A DNA stretch of 64,000 bases from Anaeramoeba flamelloides (Eukaryota; Metamonada; Anaeramoebidae), in the NCBI GenBank assembly GCA_027625915.1, contig JANTQA010000033.1:186001-250000 (forward strand), given 5' to 3'. Below, in pieces: positions 24,557 to 35,000 of this stretch. The first letter of the stretch is position 1. Each line of letters begins with the position of its first letter. Under the pieces are notes generated by a model. That model saw only the letters and a list, made by a program, of their open reading frames with translations, was not told where the DNA came from and did not search any database. The position numbers and the translations under genes are program-made.

Positions 24557-24814
24557 TATAAATTTTTTGAATCTCTTTACTAAAGGTAATTGAAAAAGAA
24601 GTTAAAATTTTGGAACATGTGAAAAAATGAACCTTCCTTTTGTTAAATAATAGGTGTTGGCTTTATAGATATTTTTTTTCAACTTTGTATTATTTTGGAA
24701 TTTTTTGGTCTTTAATAGTTGTTTAGTAAATTGTTACTTGTGTGATTTTACTTTTTAATTGTTATTGAAATTGAAAAGTTTTCAAGATTGTGTTTATTTT
24801 CAAAAAGAAGTATA

Positions 24815-25303
24815 TAGTAGGGAAAAAAATACCGTACAAGAAAAAATCCCGGACAATGATTTTTAATTGTGAATATTAGTAAAATTTTTGTCTAATTTCA
24901 ATGAAATCCTTTTTATAAATAACCAATTTTTTTATGAGATTAGTAATAAACCTACCTAAAGTTCATCAAAGTAAGGTGTCTCTAGAATACTTGAGTAATT
25001 GTTTGATAGCCTAATGTTGATCAACTTTTTTTGAAAAACAATCCAGTTTTATTGAGGTTTACTAGAGTTTGGAAAATGATAATTTTTCTTCTTGTTTTTT
25101 GATTGGTTGAATGGTGTTTTGAACAAGTGTGATTTCATCAATCATCATTCTAATAAGTGGGGGGGTTATAATTGAAAAAGTTCGATTCTTAAAAAAAGGA
25201 ATTTGATTGTAGATAGCTGAAATTACACAATAATTTTACTAATATTCACAATTAAAAATCTTGTCCGGGATTTTTTTCATGTCCGGTATTTTTTTCACTG
25301 CTC
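24815..25303. mobile_element. MITE family H, copy 2
   Basis: The left end TAGTAGGGAAAAAAATACC pairs with the inverted right end, whose reverse complement starts GAGCAGTGAAAAAAATACC. TA lies on both sides (24813-24814, 25304-25305). Inward, both ends carry an inverted CCCGGACAATGATTTTTAAT-like segment. It aligns with 8284-8769, including the internal 'gatcaact..ttttt' and 'aatgatt..aagtg' blocks. No ORF is present. Confidence 0.8.
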
Positions 25304-25305
25304 TA

Positions 25306-26767
25306 CTTTAATAATTTTACTTTACATTTATCAATATATAACCAATAATTTTTTTTACAAAGTTATCTCAATATTATTTTTACATCCTAATTGAAAAAAA
25401 AACCTAAAGAACTTTTTGTAACAAATGTGAATTGATATTTTTAGAGATCTAATTTGCTCTTGTTATTCTGTAAAATTAATTTTTAAACTATAACACTAAT
25501 GCTCTTGTAGAGTTTTAATGGTATAAATTTTCAGCTGATTAACTTTTTTTTTCTATTCTGGGCTTTTATTGCTTTATCTAGTATTCCTGATTCTCCCAAT
25601 ATATCTCACAAAAAAGAACTTGGTAATTAAATTAATAAAGTTCATCAATTACAAGAGATGATTTTAAGGCTAATGGTTAAAGGAAAAAATAAGAATAAAG
25701 TGAAATATTTTAAATTATATTATTTTTTAAAAAACTTGAAAATTTTTGAAATCATTTTTGCACATTACATGGATACAAAATATTTTTCAGAAAAATCTTT
25801 TTAGTCTTTTTTTGTTTTTTTTTTTTGGATCAAACTCAAAGATTTATTTATTGTTGATTGTGGTGACAAGTTTGTTTAAATTTTATTGGGTTAATTCTTA
25901 TATAGTATGACTGGAGTTGGAAGGTTGTGGAACAATGATTTGGTAAAATAAATATTTATAATGGGGTTTGGTTTGGAAAATACAAGATTTTAATGAACTG
26001 TATTTTTAAGGAATACTAGAATAAAAACAAAAAAAACAATTATTTATTAAAACGAAACAAACAATTTCTAAAACACAAAAGAAAACCCCGAAAACATATT
26101 AATTAACTTACTGTATATTTTCAACAAAAATTCAAATAAGTTCTCAAAAATCTCCACGTTTTTTAAGGAATATATTTACAATATGGTGGGTGTTTAGTTA
26201 TTGTGGCATATTATTTTCACTCCCCAAAAATATATTTCATACTGAAGAAATGCATGATAAAATCTTATAATTAAATAGTTAAAATCAACAAGAACAAAAA
26301 AAAAATTCAAAAAACAATAAAGCTCATGTGACAAGCATAAGATGGATTTTCTGTTATTTCCTATTATTAAATATATATAAAATTGAAATAAAGGAACTTA
26401 TTTTGATTTAAATTAACACGTACAAATAAAAAAAAAATACTTTTAAAAAATCAAAAAATATTCCTCAATTTTTTGGGATCTAATTTTTTTCAATAGATAT
26501 TGTGTAATTTCTGCTCAGAAATACAATTTTTTGATATTTTTTTTTCAAAATAAATATTTTTAGATAATACGTCCAAAAATACAAATGTTGAGTAAAAAGT
26601 TGATATGAACGTGAATCATTCAAATTATTTCTGTGACCAAACAATTTAATAGTTTAACAATCTCAATGCCCATTGTCCATTATTATGCTATCTTAAAATA
26701 CAAATTAAAAAATTCGGAATCAAAAAATGAGAAAATTGATCCAGAAAAAATAGATAAAACCCATTTT
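25306..26767. other. AT-rich stretch, no gene seen
   Basis: No ORF, RNA gene or paired terminal repeat was recognised. The sequence is dominated by short A and T runs. Confidence 0.45.
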
Positions 26768-26961
26768 CAGTCAGTTATATTTTTAAGATACAAACTTTCA
26801 ACGGAATTTAAAACAGAAAAAAATCTGGAATTAAAGTATATTTTTTAGGAATTTTTTTTACATAAATTATTTTACTAGAATTTGAATTTTGTATCATAAT
26901 TGTTTTTTTTTTATACCTTAAATTTAATTGAAAGTTTGTGTCGTAAAAATGGAACTGGTTG
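26768..26961. mobile_element. MITE family K, older copy
   Basis: It begins CAGTCAGTTATATTTTTAAG and ends with the inverted AACTGGTTG followed by TA. It shares 'acaaactttcaacg', 'ttttactagaatttgaattt' and 'gaaagtttgtgtc' with 27823-28019, but with many more mismatches between its two arms. It is a decayed copy of that element. Confidence 0.75.
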
Positions 26962-27822
26962 TATTTTTTAATTTCATCGGTAAAATTGGGTATAATTACA
27001 TCACAGGTGTAAATATGAATGTTATAAAAAATGGGGTTTTTACAAATTCCAAGATAATTAAAGATTACCATGCCTTTATCCAAATTTTGGTAATAATATA
27101 TGAAATTTTGCTTTTATTTTTGAACTCAAAAGGATTTGCAATCTAAAATTATGTGGTAATTACCAATTTCTTAAGTTTGAAAAAAGATTTTTTTAAAAAG
27201 GTGAAGTGTTGGTATTAACCTACTGATTTTTTGATTAAAAGTATTATTAGTCTATTAAAATAATCAGAATATTATATTGACAATTACCAAAATTTGGACA
27301 AATTTATGGAACTCCTTTTTTATCTCTAAAAGTGTAAAAACTCTATTTTTTAAAAAATTCAATGTTTACACTTGATTTATTGTTAACCAAAGAGAATTGT
27401 AAAAAAAAAAATATTTTTTATTGAACAAGAATTGTAGTTATATACCATTGTTGAAATATATCTCTAAAAAGTCAATTAGTAAAGTAATACTATTTGTCGA
27501 TATCTTTAATTAAAAAACTTTCATCTATAAGCAAAAAATTTAAGAATTTCTGAAAAAAATCAGCATTTTGCCACGAATTGTAAGGTTGAAACCTTAATCT
27601 TCAAGGCTTGAAAGTCTAAATAATTATATCTTAAATATATCTTGAAATATAGATTAGTCACAAAAAAAATTCATTTTTGAAAAAAATTAAATAATTAATC
27701 ATTTGTTTTTTAATCAATAATTTTGATGTGTTGGAAATATATTCATAACGCAATTAGTTTGTTAAAAAGTGAAGGAAACTTATACAAAATGATCTTTGGG
27801 TTTTTATACTGGATAATTATTA

Positions 27823-28019
27823 CAGTCAGTTTCACTTTTAAGACACAAACTTTCAACGAAATTTAAGGCGCAAAAAAATCTCAAATTAAGGCACAAAATT
27901 TTGAATTTCATTTTTTACAATTTAATTTTACTAGAATTTGAATTTTGTGCCTTAATTTGAGATTTTTTGTGTGCCTTAAATTCCGTTCAAAGTTTGTGTC
28001 TTAAAAGTGAAACTGACTG
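27823..28019. mobile_element. MITE family K, near-perfect palindrome (197 bp)
   Basis: The two arms, starting CAGTCAGTTTCACTTTTAAG, are almost perfectly complementary for about 85 bp. TA lies on both sides (27821-27822, 28020-28021). The ends and TA duplication match Tc1/mariner-type MITEs. The high arm identity indicates a recent copy. It would form a long hairpin if transcribed. Confidence 0.9.
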
Positions 28020-28207
28020 TATGCAATTCTTCAAATTAAAAAATTTCAAAAAATAGTTTCTATTGAAGTTAAAACTTGATTGTTAATTATTTGAATACTA
28101 TTATTTTGTGTTTCTGTCTTTAAATTTGGAAAAAAGGAAATAAAAAAAACTTTTACAAAATCACGATTGTTAAATAGTTATCTCAAGTAAAAAAACCCTA
28201 ATTTATT

Positions 28208-31200
28208 AATATGACCAAAATAAAATCCCTAAATTCATATCCAGAGGAAACACCGCACAAATTGAAAGCGAAATTTACCTAAAAATCGCAACATTCAATG
28301 TAGGAGGATTAGGAAAGGATATCAAAACAGAAGCAATGGAAATGTTCCTTTACCAAAATAACATTGACATTACCCTAATTCAAGAGACCAGGAAAAGTAG
28401 CTCTGTATACTTAAGGAAATACAGAGCAATCTCTAAAAAATCATATGGCTCAAAGGGTAATAAAGGAGGTCTAGCAATTTTATTTAAACCATTCCTGAAA
28501 CTTTTCATTACAGAAAAGCTAATAGACCACGAAGACATAATGGGGATCAATCTAAATGATCTTTCAATAGTAAATTGCTATGGAAGACAAAGAGATCCAG
28601 AAGGAAAGATAGACTTTCCTGAAATCTTTAAAAACAAATTAAAAAACATTTGCACAAACTGGAAAATACGCAAAATTCTCATAGCAGGAGATTTCAATCT
28701 AAGTAATGAACAACTAGATGAAATACCCCAAATAGAGAATAATAATTTTAAAGTTCGAAAAAATGAAAAACCCTCAAGAAAAAGAAACATTGACCATATA
28801 ATATCAAAAAACATACAATTCAAGACAAAAATAAACAAATGTATCACATCACCACTGATACCTAAAGAAAAACAAAAAATGAAAATAAAAAATAACCAAA
28901 AAAAAAAAATAAATAAAGAAAAAATAGAAATGGTAAGACTCTCAGACCACAAAATGATCATTAATAAAATAAAAATTGAAAAAGACATAGAGATCAAACA
29001 GATTTACTCATGTAGAGAAGAGTCAAAATTTCAAGAAGAATTTATATTATACTTCAAAGATAAAGAACTCAACGAAAAAAACTTCTCAAATTTTAAAAAA
29101 AAATTTACAAAAACCATTCATATCATTCAGGACTTAAAGTATGAGGACTACATTACAATCCAAAGAATGATAGAATTTATAGCAGACCCATACACTAAAA
29201 AAACAATCACCAGAGAAAAAAAGAAAAATTGGAATAAAATTCTGAAAAAAATTAATTCAGAATTTAGATTAAATAATATAAACTGGTGGAAACACTACAA
29301 TAGAATCAGAGGAAACAGCCTCAAAATGATCAAAAATAATCCTAAAATGGAATATGAGTATCAAGCTCATATTGATTCCATTAAGAAAGAGATCAGCAAA
29401 AAATTCCTAAAAGAAATTCAAGAAACCAAAAATTTCTTTAGTAATGAAGGATCCTCTAATACATACTTTGAAAAAAAAGAAATAGAAGAACAAATAAAAT
29501 GGATAAAAAACAAATCAGTAAAACAATTTGACAAAATATATCTATATAAAAAAGATTCGAGAAAAAAAGAGGATAAAAAATACCAAGAAAATTATTCCCA
29601 ATTTATAGATACTCTTCAAAGAATATTTCAAAACTGGATCAAAAACCCAGAAAGGAATAACTTAAAATATATAAAAGAGAGAGATCTTCTCTTTTTACAT
29701 AAGAAAGGAGACGAAGGAATAACTCTCAACTATAGACCAATTTCAATTAATAATGCCCTGGCAAGGATTTTCTTAAAACTTGTCTACAAGAGAATCGAAC
29801 GATCATGGGAACATATTAACCCAGCTCAATTCGGTTTCAGGAAACAATTTGACACTAGGATTGCAGTCAAAAATTTCTTGAAAAAATTCGAAGAAGAAAA
29901 AGGGAAAAGAAAATCAGGCCACACATGGGCAGTAACTATTGACCTTGCCAAATGTTTCGACTCAGTCCCTCATAGACTAATTGTCGAAACAGCCCCAAAA
30001 TTCATTAAAGACCCTCTAATTAGGGAATTTATCAAGCAATACTATGCTGGAGATGGAACTGGGGTATACCAGGGAGACCCATTATCCCCTATCATTTTTG
30101 CATATATAAGTCATTTTATATTGCAAAAAATGCAACCGCACGCTATACACACTCAAATGTATGCGGATGATCTAATTCTTATAGTGGAAGGAATATCCGA
30201 AAACAAAATAGACGAGCAATTAAAGAGCAGCATCTACCCCATTATAGAAAAATATGGTCTTACAGTAAATGACACTAAGACCGAAAAAGTAACAGCTTTA
30301 AAAAAGATAAAGTATTTAGGTATATGGCTTAATAAGAAAGAGCACATTAAGAAAAACCTACTGAAGGCAAAAGATAACTACCAAAAGTATATATACATAT
30401 ATGCCAACGGGACTTTATCGAATGCCCTCAAAATACAACTATTTAAAGCAGTAATACTACCCCAAGTTCTATATGGTTTAGATATTTTTAATCTAACCCA
30501 AACAGATTACAATGAGATTGATACTTGGGTCAACAAAAGACTTAAAAAAATTATCAAAATACAACGGGGCACTCCCACTGACATTCTAAAATGGGAGACC
30601 AGAACTGAGCCCACTTCTCACATGATCCTTTCAAGGAAGGCTAATTTCATTAAGAAACTAAAGCTTTTAGAACTGGATCATCTAGCCGAAGACCTCCAAC
30701 TAGATGTAATTGAAGGTATCGATTGGGAAAACATGGGGAAAAAAGAGATCAAAAAAAAACTCCATCAAACTCACATAAAATCGATACAAGACAAAGTAGA
30801 TTCATCTAAGGAGGAAGAAAATTGGAAATTAAAGAGATATCTCAAAATCAGCCAATTTCCAGAAAACTTCAGCGAAAAACAACCCTATTTAAACTGGCGA
30901 TCATCCACTACCCTATTCAAACTCAAATCATTCTGCAATGGATTGAACAGGTATACATACAAATGGGAAAAAGGAGTAGACTCAAAAATCTGCCCATGTT
31001 GTAAAAAAAAAGTAGACGATGTCGACCATATTATCTGGGAATGTAAAAAGTACGAAAGAGTCAGAAGAGATTGGAAAAAACAAATCAAAGAGAACAAAAT
31101 TTTTGATTATAACATAATAATCAAAAAGGACACAGACACATTACTGAGAATTATGAACCAAAAAGAAATCTATGACCCTACAATAGACTACTTTTTGACT

Positions 31201-31554
31201 AATATGACTCAACATGCAATCAAGAAAAAGGAACTCAAAGCAAATAAAACTTAAGAGTAAACCTTCCAAAAAACTCTAAACTGCTCAATTCACTACATTT
31301 TTTACTTATTTTACCCTTCTTCATTTATTTATTTCTTTATTCTTCATTTTTTTTTTTACCCTATCTTTATTTTTTTAACTCTTCTCCTTTTTTTTCACTT
31401 CTCTTTTTTTTAGAAAACTAAATTAGGATTAAAATACTCCCAATGACTGTGTCTTTTAGATACTCTTTGAATTGGAAGTCTCAAATTTAGTCACTTCAAA
31501 ATTCTCTCTTTATCAGATTAGACAAATTATTGTCTAACCCTTAACAATAAAAGG
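28208..31554 (+). mobile_element. Apparently whole LINE (APE-type non-LTR retrotransposon)
   Basis: It is flanked by identical 16-bp duplications AAAACCCTAATTTATT at 28192-28207 and 31555-31570, which set both ends. The element is 3347 bp with one long frame. It has no poly(A) tail and ends in a short 3' UTR with the hairpin TTAGACAAATTATTGTCTAA (31518-31537) close to the terminus. The reading frame is unbroken, and the exact target duplication argues for recent insertion. Confidence 0.92.
28210..31254 (+). CDS. LINE ORF: endonuclease-reverse transcriptase
   Basis: The frame is open from 28210. The first in-frame Met is at 28336, which would cut off the start of the endonuclease, since the upstream codons read YLKIATFNVGGLG, the first motif of the endonuclease/exonuclease/phosphatase fold. 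Later motifs are LIQETR, AGDFN, RNIDHIIS and LSDHK. The reverse transcriptase follows with YRPISINNAL, QFGFRK, motif A TIDLAKCFDSVPH, GVYQGDPLSP and motif C MYADDLILI. A C-terminal zinc-knuckle-like segment is CPCCKKK..DHIIWECK. All catalytic residues looked for are present. Another ATG at 28211 lies in a different frame and stops after about 23 codons, so how translation starts is unclear; a non-AUG start or a frameshift is possible. It nicks target DNA and copies its own RNA by target-primed reverse transcription (family knowledge). Confidence 0.93.
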   Translation, partial: YDQNKIPKFISRGNTAQIESEIYLKIATFNVGGLGKDIKTEAMEMFLYQNNIDITLIQETRKSSSVYLRKYRAISKKSYGSKGNKGGLAILFKPFLKLFITEKLIDHEDIMGINLNDLSIVNCYGRQRDPEGKIDFPEIFKNKLKNICTNWKIRKILIAGDFNLSNEQLDEIPQIENNNFKVRKNEKPSRKRNIDHIISKNIQFKTKINKCITSPLIPKEKQKMKIKNNQKKKINKEKIEMVRLSDHKMIINKIKIEKDIEIKQIYSCREESKFQEEFILYFKDKELNEKNFSNFKKKFTKTIHIIQDLKYEDYITIQRMIEFIADPYTKKTITREKKKNWNKILKKINSEFRLNNINWWKHYNRIRGNSLKMIKNNPKMEYEYQAHIDSIKKEISKKFLKEIQETKNFFSNEGSSNTYFEKKEIEEQIKWIKNKSVKQFDKIYLYKKDSRKKEDKKYQENYSQFIDTLQRIFQNWIKNPERNNLKYIKERDLLFLHKKGDEGITLNYRPISINNALARIFLKLVYKRIERSWEHINPAQFGFRKQFDTRIAVKNFLKKFEEEKGKRKSGHTWAVTIDLAKCFDSVPHRLIVETAPKFIKDPLIREFIKQYYAGDGTGVYQGDPLSPIIFAYISHFILQKMQPHAIHTQMYADDLILIVEGISENKIDEQLKSSIYPIIEKYGLTVNDTKTEKVTALKKIKYLGIWLNKKEHIKKNLLKAKDNYQKYIYIYANGTLSNALKIQLFKAVILPQVLYGLDIFNLTQTDYNEIDTWVNKRLKKIIKIQRGTPTDILKWETRTEPTSHMILSRKANFIKKLKLLELDHLAEDLQLDVIEGIDWENMGKKEIKKKLHQTHIKSIQDKVDSSKEEENWKLKRYLKISQFPENFSEKQPYLNWRSSTTLFKLKSFCNGLNRYTYKWEKGVDSKICPCCKKKVDDVDHIIWECKKYERVRRDWKKQIKENKIFDYNIIIKKDTDTLLRIMNQKEIYDPTIDYFLTNMTQHAIKKKELKANKT

Positions 31555-31570
31555 AAAACCCTAATTTATT

Positions 31571-32015
31571 GTACATATATATTATTTATTGATTTTTGAG
31601 ATTAATTTCAACAATAAACTCGAATCTCGTTTACGTTCCCAATTAAAACACACTTTAATCACCAACAAATCTATATATTGACCACCAACCGTTTAGAAAT
31701 TAAAATTTTTCTTTAAAGTTTTTAATTATTTGTTAAAAAAAACTCAAAGATCTGAACAAACTCAATTAGAAAAGATGTTTTTTTGAAATTCACCTAAACT
31801 TTCCTTTTGAACTTTTAGGAAATATCTGTTTTTTGATAATTTGTTTTTAAAAATCAAAATGATTTTCTCGATATGACTTTTTTCTGATTTAAAAATCCAA
31901 TAATTACGATCAAAAATAAAATCAGTTCACATAAAAATCCTAATCTAATATTTGGAACATTTTTTTCCTTTTCTTAATCTTTTTAACACCAAACAAATAA
32001 AATTTACTACAAAAA
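31571..32015. promoter_or_regulatory. Upstream region of CCT2
   Basis: 445 bp between the LINE's target duplication and the CCT2 start codon. AT-rich, with a pyrimidine-rich stretch (about 31965-31985) before an A-rich leader. It must hold the promoter unless that lies beyond the LINE. No defined element can be named. Confidence 0.35.
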
Positions 32016-35000
32016 ATGAGTGAAGCCTATCAACCAGCACGAATTTTAAATCAAGGGTCTACCCAAGAAAAAGCAGAAGGAGCAAGACTCTCAAATTTTG
32101 TTGGAGCAATCGCACTTTCAGATCTTATTTCTACAACACTTGGTCCAAAAGGAATGGTTTGTTGATCCCTTTTCTTTCCAAAAATGGATTTTTCATTTTG
32201 GTTCATTAAAAACACTTTTTTCTGTGTTTCTCAATAACCCTCGTTTCCTTTTTTTATTTATATCGAGACAACAAACTTATTCTTTTTTTTTTTTGAAAAA
32301 ATCAAATTTTTTCTTTGCTTTAAATTTTTTCTTGCTTATTTTTCTTTTTTTTCAAAAAAAAAAAAAAACAAACAAAAAAAAACACTTTCTTGTCTAAAAT
32401 TTAAACCCCAAACCATTGTCACGTATTTACTCTTAAATACAAAACAAACAATTTCTCTCTCTTAACATTTCACATTATTTCACAAAAGGATAAAATATTA
32501 CAATCTCCCTCTAATTTACTTGACAGTACAATCACAAACGACGGTGCAACAATCTTAAGTTCAATTCAAATTTCGAACCCAGCTGCAAAAATTCTTATTG
32601 GTAGGTTTTTTTTTTTTATCAAATAATTATCCTTGTTGATTTTTTTTTTTTAATTATTGAGACCATTGAATATTCAAAAAATTAAAAAATGAACAAAAAC
32701 TAACCATAAAAAATCAAATCCATTCCTTTTTTTTTTTTTTTTTCTTTTTCTTCTTCTTCTTTTGATTTGTTATTTTTTGATAAAACGATGAACAAACTAT
32801 TTTTTGAATTGAATAGAAATTTCAAAAGTCCAAGACGATGAAATTGGTGATGGAACAACATCAGTTGTTGTTTTAGCTGGTGAATTATTAAAAGAATCAG
32901 AAAAGTTAATTCACAAAAGGATCCATCCACAAACAATCATTAAAGGATTCCGATTAGCAAAAAACATTGCACTCAAAAAGTTAAAAGAAATTGCACAAGA
33001 TCATTCCGAAAATGAAGAGGATTTGAAAAAATACTTGAAAAAAATTGCAATGACTATCTTTTCGACAAAAATCTTGACTCCTTATAAATCCATTTTTGCA
33101 GATTTAGCTGTTGAATCTATTTTAAGATTAAAAGTAAGTTTGAATTTTTTTTTTTTTTTTACTTTTCAACTTTTCATACTCTCTTTTTTCATTGCCCACA
33201 CCCATAATTACTGTTGTTTTTCTTGTTGCAGGCTTTATTTTTTTTTTTTTTTTCAACAAATCTTTTTCTCCTTAAAACCCAAAAACCCTTTTCCAAGATC
33301 AATTACTTTTGGTTTCAATCAGTTTCATATTTTGATTTTAGAAGTTCTAATGATAAAATATAAAATCATTATCTTATTTTCTTAATAAAGCTATTTGTGC
33401 TTGCGCGTCTGAAATTTCCAAAAGAACTTTTCAGTAAAATTTCAAATAACAAAAAGAAAAAGTTACAAAGAACCTCAATCATTTTTTTTTTCTGAGAAAA
33501 AATAGTACAAAAAAAAAAAATAATTGGGAAATTTTGGTTTTAAAAATTGAATTAGTTAAGGGCTATCTGAATTTTATGGTCAACTAATATTACTTTTATG
33601 ATTATTTGCATATTTAATGACTTTAAAGAAACCTGATTAATGAGGTCTTGTTAAAATTTAATTTTTTTTTTTCAAAAAAATTGTGTTGGATAAATCATTT
33701 TTAGAAACACATTTAATATCTTTTTCCAAATAAAAGAAAAAAAAAATAAAAAACTAAAAAAATATAAATCTGTAAGTGTCCAAAATAATAAAAATAGCTG
33801 AACAAATATTGTATAGCTATATTTGTAAAAATTCCACCAAACAATTATTGATCGATCAAATGATTAGATACGATCAACCAATCGTATGTGATTGTTAAAT
33901 TTAATTAAACACAACTTTAACCTTATAATCAATTAAATCGAAAAAAATCACCAGATCTAAAGAAACAGATTATGAAATTTGAAAAAAAGGAAATGAAAAT
34001 AAAAAAAAAAGAAAAGATAAAAAATGATCAAAATAAACTCCATTTCACTCAAAGAAGGCCCAACCAAAAATGAAAAATTCGCTTTATTTTTAAGAATAAA
34101 CGAAACTTGGATTGTTTAGAAATACAAAAAATAATAAACTTCGTATTAGAGTCGATAATCATAAAAGAAAAGCCTGAAAAAACCATAAATTTCAAAAAAA
34201 AAAAAATATAAAAAATTTTTTGGGCCCTTTTCATTGGAGCGCCTCATGCAAAATTCTCTATTTCTTTAGGAAATTAAAATTATTAATAATAAGATTTTTT
34301 ACTTGTAAAATGAATGAATTGAAAAAGAACATACACAAAGCCTCACTTTTCTTAATGTTAATTTGGAGTTTCAAACATTTTTTTTTTTAAATTTAATTTT
34401 TAAAAAACAAAAAAAGAAAAAAAAAAAGCGAAAAGCAAAATACAAAAAAAAATAAATTTAAGAAAATGAGAAAAAATGATTTTGATCTAAAAATTGAAAA
34501 TTTTAGTTTGAGAAGAATAATGAACTAAACTCATAGAATATGCTCTATTTCTTAAATAAAACTGGGCCCCTTTGACTGAAAAAGAGTTTAGTTTGAAAAA
34601 ATCAATATTATTTCCAAATTTCAGGAAAGTGTAGTATTCTTAACACTTTTAACTAGTAGAAAATTTTTAATTTTAGTTTCGATCTAAAAATTCCTTTTCA
34701 AAAAGTGAAAAACAAAGAGTTTCATTAATTCAATACCAAACTAAACTAAAATTCAAAATTTTCCACATAGTTAAAACTGTCCAAACAATCACAATAATAC
34801 AATTTCATTCAAATTGGAAATAATTTTTTCATCTTTTAGTTTTTGATTTTGAATCACATAACTTGGTTTGTTCGATCAAAAAATTTTCGAACGATTGATA
34901 TTAGGTTAAATTTAAGTTGTTCAAAATAGAAGAACTAAGATAAAAAAAGTCAATGGTATCTAACCATTTGATCGATCAATATTCCTAATAGAATTTAAAC

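Noticed and set aside
26633-27146. Three overlapping short frames of 71-91 aa
   Set aside because: They lie across the old family K MITE and owe their length to its inverted arms.
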